From Ferroglobus sp964463865 (GTDB lineage Archaea; Halobacteriota; Archaeoglobi; Archaeoglobales; Archaeoglobaceae), in contig CAYXDX010000061.1 of assembly GCA_964463865.1 (NCBI GenBank), positions 1 through 9,554 of the forward strand: 9,554 nucleotides of DNA. Reading direction: 5' to 3'. Below the pieces are notes generated by a model, which saw only the letters and a list, made by a program, of their open reading frames with translations, searched no databases and was not told the DNA's origin. Positions 6,601-9,554 of this stretch are shown in pieces. The translations under genes and the position numbers were made by a program. The first letter of the stretch is position 1, and every line of letters starts with the position of its first letter.

Positions 6601-6610
6601 TATTTAAAAA
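6601..6610. promoter_or_regulatory. TATA element for hsp20, possibly shared with the divergent SixA-like gene
   Basis: TATTTAAAAA on the plus strand (TTTTTAAATA on the minus, preceded there by GCGAAA, a plausible TFB element) is centred near 6606. It would start hsp20 transcription near 6580 on the minus strand and could start the SixA-like transcript near 6632 on the plus strand. Confidence 0.6.
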
Positions 6611-6673
6611 TTTCGCGACGTTTGATAGCAAGTGGAAGTAAAAGGTTATGCGGAGGGACGAGAACTTCAATAC

Positions 6674-7123
6674 ATGCCGCGGATCTACCTGATGCAGCAC
6701 GCGGAGGCGCACAGCGAGGATGTAGATCCGGAGAGGAGGATAACCGAGAGGGGTAAGGAGGAGACGAGAAGGGTGGCCGAAGCCCTCAAAAGAGCGGGAG
6801 TTAGCGTTAGCACGATATTTCACAGCACGAAGACGAGGGCGAGGCAGACGGCTGAAATAGTCGGCGAAGTTCTCGGAGCCGAAGTTCGGGAGGAAAAAGA
6901 CCTCGAGCCGAACGCGGACCCGTCGGTGTGGGAAGAGAGGCTTAGAAATACTCAGGAGAACGTCATGATCGTCGGACACCTCCCGCACCTAAGCAAGCTG
7001 CTCGCGAGACTCACCGGAGCAGAAAAAGAAGTTGTGAGGTTCAGGTACTCCGGAGTTGTCTGCTTGGAAAAGGAAGGGGACGAGTTCAGAATAGTCTGGT
7101 TCGTAACCCCGGACATCATTTAA
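6674..7123 (+). CDS. SixA-like histidine phosphatase superfamily protein
   Basis: 149 residues from ATG 6674, the usual size of SixA-type phosphohistidine phosphatases. The phospho-acceptor histidine should be H9 in LMQHAEAH. RRITERGKEETRRVAEAL (21-38), the HSTKTRARQTAE block (50-61) and VGHLPHL (100-106, second catalytic H102) follow the family order. In place of the common RHG around the first histidine there is QHA; glutamine occurs in other SixA-like proteins, but the glycine-to-alanine change is less usual. It probably removes phosphate from a protein histidine or a small phosphoester; the target is unknown. The frame also opens at GTG 6632, precisely where the shared TATA element would start a leaderless message, which would add 14 residues before MPRIYLMQ; I keep 6674 because homologues begin there. 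The stop shares TTAA with the convergent gene. Confidence 0.8.
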   Translation: MPRIYLMQHAEAHSEDVDPERRITERGKEETRRVAEALKRAGVSVSTIFHSTKTRARQTAEIVGEVLGAEVREEKDLEPNADPSVWEERLRNTQENVMIVGHLPHLSKLLARLTGAEKEVVRFRYSGVVCLEKEGDEFRIVWFVTPDII

Positions 7124-7512
7124 ACGAACTTTCTGTAGTTTCCCTTTTTTATGTATTCTATTATCTTCCTGACGAACCTGTCGCCCGTCCTTATGACCGG
7201 AAGGATCGTCGTGTCTCCCCTTATGTTGAGGATCTTGTCCGTATACTCAACAACGTCGTCGTTTCCATGGTAGAGTATCCACCTCTTGTAGCTGTCGACC
7301 CTCGTGAAGGAGGCGTAGGTAATCATCTCAACCACGACTATCTTGTCCTCGACTATTCCGTGGATCGTGTCGTAATCCACGAGGAATATCATCCCGTCGC
7401 TGTAGAAAACCCTCTCGGCTTCGAGCGCTATAGCCTGCCTGACGAACTCGTCGAGAGGAAACTCCTCCGGTTCGTCGAGCATCACTGGTCCGTGATAGAC
7501 GACGCTTTCCAT
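7120..7512 (-). CDS. Conserved-looking hypothetical protein, family not recognised
   Basis: 130 residues from ATG 7512, or 135 from ATG 7527. I prefer 7512 because a TATA-like GTTTTTTAAC (7533-7542) is centred 26 bases upstream, giving a leaderless message. The product is acidic and aromatic-rich (SVVYHGPVMLDEPEEFPLDE, VDYDTIHGIVEDKIVVVEM), with predicted strand-rich character in the first two thirds and a basic helical tail (RFVRKIIEYIKKGNYRKF). It has one cysteine at most, no membrane segment, no signal peptide and no catalytic motif I know. Its codon use is like that of its neighbours, its promoter is placed well, and it is packed tightly between two well-supported genes, so I believe it is real. 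The stop overlaps the SixA-like stop. No function can be assigned. Confidence 0.7.
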   Translation of the reverse strand: MESVVYHGPVMLDEPEEFPLDEFVRQAIALEAERVFYSDGMIFLVDYDTIHGIVEDKIVVVEMITYASFTRVDSYKRWILYHGNDDVVEYTDKILNIRGDTTILPVIRTGDRFVRKIIEYIKKGNYRKFV

Positions 7513-7532
7513 AAGCGTAGGACACATCCGCG

Positions 7533-7542
7533 GTTAAAAAAC
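7533..7542 (-). promoter_or_regulatory. TATA element for the hypothetical gene
   Basis: GTTTTTTAAC on the minus strand is centred 26 bases from ATG 7512, supporting that start over ATG 7527, which would be only about 11 bases from the element. Confidence 0.45.
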
Positions 7543-7562
7543 TTTGAGTTCCTATCCAAAAA

Positions 7563-7571
7563 CAATTTAAT
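7563..7571 (+). promoter_or_regulatory. TATA element for the HPS-RraA gene
   Basis: CAATTTAAT is centred 27 bases upstream of ATG 7594 in an otherwise mixed-composition stretch. This implies a leaderless transcript, and no Shine-Dalgarno sequence is present before the ATG. Confidence 0.5.
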
Positions 7572-7593
7572 CTTCAGTAGACAACCTTCTTCT

Positions 7594-8895
7594 ATGGATG
7601 GGCCGATCCTTCAGGTCGCACTCGACCTGCTCGAATTGAAGAGAGCCGTTGAAATAGCCTCCGAGTCGATAGAGGGCGGAGCGGACTGGCTCGAGGTAGG
7701 GACGCCCCTGATCAAGAGCGAGGGTATGAACGCGATAAGGGAGATGAAAAAGACGTTCAAGGACAGGGTCATCGTGGCGGACATGAAGACGATCGACACA
7801 GGCGCGGTGGAGGTGGAAATGGCGGCTAAAAGCGGTGCGGACGTCGTAATAATCCTCGGCCTCAGCGACGACTCTACGGTAGCCGAAGCCATAAGGGCGG
7901 CGAAGAAGTACGGGGCAAGGATAATGGTCGATCTGATAAACGTCCCGAACCCGGTTGAGAGAGCAAAGCAGCTCGAAGAACTCGGAGTCGACTACATAAA
8001 CGTCCACGTCGGCATAGACCAGCAGATGAAGGGTATGGACCCGCTCGACGTGTTGAGCAGAGTCGTCGAGGAAGTGAACATCCCCGTCGCGGCTGCCGGA
8101 GGGCTCGATGCCGAAAAAGCCGCGAACTGCGTCGCGCTCGGAGCGAGGATCGTGATAGTCGGGAGCAACATCGTGAAGTCGAGAAACGTGACGGAGTCCG
8201 CGAGGAGGGTCAGGGAAGCGATAGACGAGGCTTGGGAGAAGGGCAAGGAGTTCGAAATAAGGAAGAAGAGGCTCGAAGACGAGATAAGGGAGATACTTAT
8301 GAAGGTGTCCACGCCGAACGTTAGCGACGCGATGCACAGGGCGAAAGCCATGAAAGGCGTTTACCCGCTCGTGAGGGGCAAGAAAATCGTTGGAAAGGCC
8401 GTTACCGTCAGCACGATGGACGGAGACTGGGCGAAGCCCGTGGAGGCGATAGACGTCGCTAGAGAGGGAGACGTGATAGTCATAAAGGTTTCTGGATACG
8501 AAGCAGCTGTGTGGGGCGAGCTCGCGACGAGGAGCTGCATAAACAAGAAGATAGCCGGAGTTATAATCGACGGAGCGGTTAGAGACGTGGACGACATAAG
8601 GGCGCTCGGATTTCCGGTTTTCGCCGCGAGAGAGGTCCCCAACGCCGGAGAGCCGAAGGGGTTCGGAGAGATAAACGTCAAGATCGTCTGCGGAGGAGTC
8701 GAAGTGAATCCGGGAGACTGGATAATAGCCGACGACAACGGAGTTATGGTAATCCCGAAGGAGAGAGCTTACGAAATAGCGAGGAGGGCTCTCGAAGTTA
8801 AGAAACACGAGGACAGGATCAGGGGAGAAATAGAGGATAAGGGAAGGACGCTCGCAGAAATCGTGGAGCTGTACAAGTGGGAGAAGGTTCAGTAG
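7594..8895 (+). CDS. Bifunctional 3-hexulose-6-phosphate synthase / RraA-like domain fusion protein
   Basis: 433 residues in two domains. Residues 1 to about 210 form an orotidine-decarboxylase-type barrel with the HPS signature: VGTPLI (35-40), DMKTID (63-68, acid-lysine-acid catalytic triad), HVGIDQQ (138-144), AAAGGLD (166-172) and VIVGSNIV (187-194). HPS joins formaldehyde and ribulose 5-phosphate. In archaea lacking the oxidative pentose phosphate route it is thought to run backwards with 6-phospho-3-hexuloisomerase, making ribulose 5-phosphate. A charged linker (about 212-240) leads to an RraA-like domain (about 240-410) with PNVSDAMH (241-248) and IIDGAVRDVDD (324-334, R330/D331). RraA relatives include RNase E inhibitors and class II pyruvate aldolases, so the second activity is uncertain. 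Archaeoglobales genomes are annotated with this fusion. No isomerase gene is in the window. The stop abuts that of the YlbF gene. Confidence 0.9.
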   Translation: MDGPILQVALDLLELKRAVEIASESIEGGADWLEVGTPLIKSEGMNAIREMKKTFKDRVIVADMKTIDTGAVEVEMAAKSGADVVIILGLSDDSTVAEAIRAAKKYGARIMVDLINVPNPVERAKQLEELGVDYINVHVGIDQQMKGMDPLDVLSRVVEEVNIPVAAAGGLDAEKAANCVALGARIVIVGSNIVKSRNVTESARRVREAIDEAWEKGKEFEIRKKRLEDEIREILMKVSTPNVSDAMHRAKAMKGVYPLVRGKKIVGKAVTVSTMDGDWAKPVEAIDVAREGDVIVIKVSGYEAAVWGELATRSCINKKIAGVIIDGAVRDVDDIRALGFPVFAAREVPNAGEPKGFGEINVKIVCGGVEVNPGDWIIADDNGVMVIPKERAYEIARRALEVKKHEDRIRGEIEDKGRTLAEIVELYKWEKVQ

Positions 8896-9252
8896 CTACC
8901 TCCTGTAAACCTCTCCGAAGTCGAACTCCATCTCGCTGCTCAGAATCTCCCCTACTTCCTCGAGGAGGTCCAGAAGCTTGTTGTAGGCTTCCATGAAGTT
9001 TTTGACGCTCTCCCTTTCATTTAAAGCCCTCTGAAGCTCGGTCAGTTTGTTCAGAACGTCCTCGTTCACCTCTCCAGAGAGCTGATAGGAGATGAACTGC
9101 TGCTGCAGGTCCTGAAACTCGACGAGCATGTTCTGAGCGACTTCGTCGTTCTTCAGGATTTCCTCCTTCTCGATGAAGTTCCTATACTCCTCGCTTTCCA
9201 CAATCGCTTTCGCAAGCTCTAAAGCTTTCGTCCTAATCTCTTCAGACACCAT
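8896..9252 (-). CDS. YlbF/YmcA-family (DUF964) protein
   Basis: 118 residues, nearly all helical: two long amphipathic segments, KALELAKAIVESEEYRNFIE and VAQNMLVEFQDLQQQFISYQ, then RALNERESVKNFMEAYNKLL and LLEEVGEIL. The pattern ESEEYxxF...LKNDExAQxxLxEFQxLQQ is that of the YlbF/YmcA family. In Bacillus subtilis YlbF and YmcA join YaaT in a complex that acts on RNase Y and carries iron-sulfur clusters. This protein has no cysteine, so it cannot hold a cluster by cysteine ligands, and its archaeal role is unknown. The frame opens at 9339, but I choose ATG 9252: it has an AGGTG ribosome-binding sequence eight bases upstream, a TATA box centred 46 bases upstream, and MVSEEIRTKA fits family N-termini. 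The stop codon directly abuts that of the HPS-RraA gene. Confidence 0.82.
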   Translation of the reverse strand: MVSEEIRTKALELAKAIVESEEYRNFIEKEEILKNDEVAQNMLVEFQDLQQQFISYQLSGEVNEDVLNKLTELQRALNERESVKNFMEAYNKLLDLLEEVGEILSSEMEFDFGEVYRR

Positions 9253-9260
9253 ATACACCC

Positions 9261-9303
9261 CACCTGTTTGGATTCTGAAGCTTCGCTTTAAGCTTATAAA
9301 AAG
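9261..9303 (-). promoter_or_regulatory. Promoter and ribosome-binding site of the YlbF-family gene
   Basis: On the minus strand CTTTTTATAA (9294-9303) is a good TATA box and predicts transcription start near 9272, leaving a leader of about 20 bases with AGGTG (9261-9265) placed eight bases before ATG 9252. This, with hsp20, is one of two genes here with a clear leader and ribosome-binding sequence. Confidence 0.6.
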
Positions 9304-9499
9304 TTTTTGGTGGTTAAAAAGCATCGAGCGGAGGAACATCTTTACTCTAACGTTTGAGCGACTCGGATACTTTTCCGAAAAGTTTCTTCGTTTTCCCTTA
9401 CAACTTCAATCGAGATTGCGAAGATGCCTGACGGAAAATTTATCGAAATTAAAATTGTAAAAGGTTGTTAGTATGAAACGACATCCATATTCATAGAGA
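9304..9499. other. Intergenic stretch with two palindromes
   Basis: I see no convincing gene between the YlbF promoter and the tRNA. The stretch holds a 14-base near-palindrome CTCTAACGTTTGAG (9345-9358, one mismatched pair) and a perfect 15-base palindrome ACTTTTCCGAAAAGT (9369-9383). Downstream of the tRNA on the minus strand, T-rich runs at about 9436-9462 (for example CCTTTTAC and ATTTTAATTT) could terminate the tRNA transcript. Confidence 0.4.
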
Positions 9500-9554
9500 C
9501 GCCGGGGCTGGGACTTGAACCCAGGAGCCCTTAACGGGCACCGGCTCTCAAGGC
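9500..9554 (-). tRNA. tRNA-Ser(UGA), 3' part, truncated by the window end
   Basis: On the minus strand the sequence folds as the 3' two thirds of a class II tRNA. The anticodon loop CTTGAGA contains anticodon TGA, followed by anticodon stem strand GCCGG. A long variable arm pairs GCCC with GGGC around GTTAA. The T arm CTGGG-TTCAAGT-CCCAG is perfect (9508-9524), and the acceptor strand CCCCGGC (9501-9507) ends in discriminator G. The UGA anticodon, the variable arm and discriminator G all indicate serine rather than leucine. No CCA is encoded after the discriminator, as is common in archaea. The D arm and 5' acceptor strand lie beyond the window. Confidence 0.92.

Noticed and set aside
7567..8808. 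Long open frame on the minus strand opposite the HPS-RraA gene
   Set aside because: Antisense shadow; the plus-strand frame has complete HPS and RraA motifs, while this one has none.
9253..9339. N-terminal extension of the YlbF-family protein
   Set aside because: The region contains the TATA box and ribosome-binding site for ATG 9252, and the extra residues do not fit the family.
9424..9471. Fifteen-codon open frame starting ATG before the tRNA
   Set aside because: Too short, no ribosome-binding site or placed promoter, and likely by chance in AT-rich DNA downstream of the tRNA.
9500..9554. tRNA-Leu interpretation of the partial tRNA
   Set aside because: The anticodon loop CTTGAGA gives UGA and the discriminator is G, both pointing to serine.
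1..9554. CRISPR array, insertion sequence or defence system
   Set aside because: No regularly spaced repeats, no transposase or terminal inverted repeats, and no defence-type genes were seen on either strand.

Overview
The window looks like chromosomal DNA of a euryarchaeon, most likely a member of the Archaeoglobales (Archaeoglobus, Ferroglobus or Geoglobus). This is inferred from the gene content and promoter style; no search was run. The supporting signs are an archaea-specific RecJ-like nuclease with DnaJ-type zinc fingers, a CDP-alcohol phosphotransferase of the archaetidylinositol phosphate synthase type, a DRG-type GTPase, a hexulose-6-phosphate synthase fused to an RraA-like domain, and TATA boxes placed so that many messages would be leaderless. 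A CTAAC-N5-GTTAG palindrome in front of the small heat shock gene matches the operator described for the Archaeoglobus fulgidus heat-shock regulator HSR1.

Layout. 1-318 (+): 3' part of a TrmO/TsaA-type tRNA methyltransferase. 315-2390 (-): RecJ-like DHH nuclease. 2472-2783 (+) and 2767-3348 (+): a small HTH regulator with a C-terminal CxxC, overlapping a CDP-alcohol phosphotransferase. 3329-3715 (-): a cysteine-rich zinc-finger protein of unknown role. 3770-5029 (+): LeuC-type dehydratase large subunit. 5065-6129 (+): DRG-family GTPase. 6134-6547 (-): Hsp20 chaperone. 6674-7123 (+): SixA-like histidine phosphatase. 7120-7512 (-): protein I do not recognise. 7594-8895 (+): HPS-RraA fusion. 8896-9252 (-): YlbF-family protein. 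9253-9499: intergenic, with a promoter and two palindromes. 9500-9554 (-): 3' part of tRNA-Ser(UGA), cut by the window edge.

Organisation. Strands alternate almost gene by gene. All five convergent gene pairs meet within a few bases or overlap, and in two of them both stop codons lie inside one TTAA. The divergent pairs are separated by short AT-rich promoter zones, and in two of these a single AT element sits at a workable distance from both starts. The only clear co-transcribed pair is the HTH regulator with the lipid synthase.

Functionally the window is a mix of housekeeping genes: tRNA modification, DNA or RNA processing, membrane lipid head-group synthesis, leucine-type 2-oxoacid metabolism, translation GTPase, protein folding and pentose supply through the reverse ribulose-monophosphate route. 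I see no mobile element, CRISPR array or defence island. The points most worth a second look are the putative HSR1 operator, the altered catalytic signature of the RraA domain, the shared promoter elements and the two uncharacterised small proteins.
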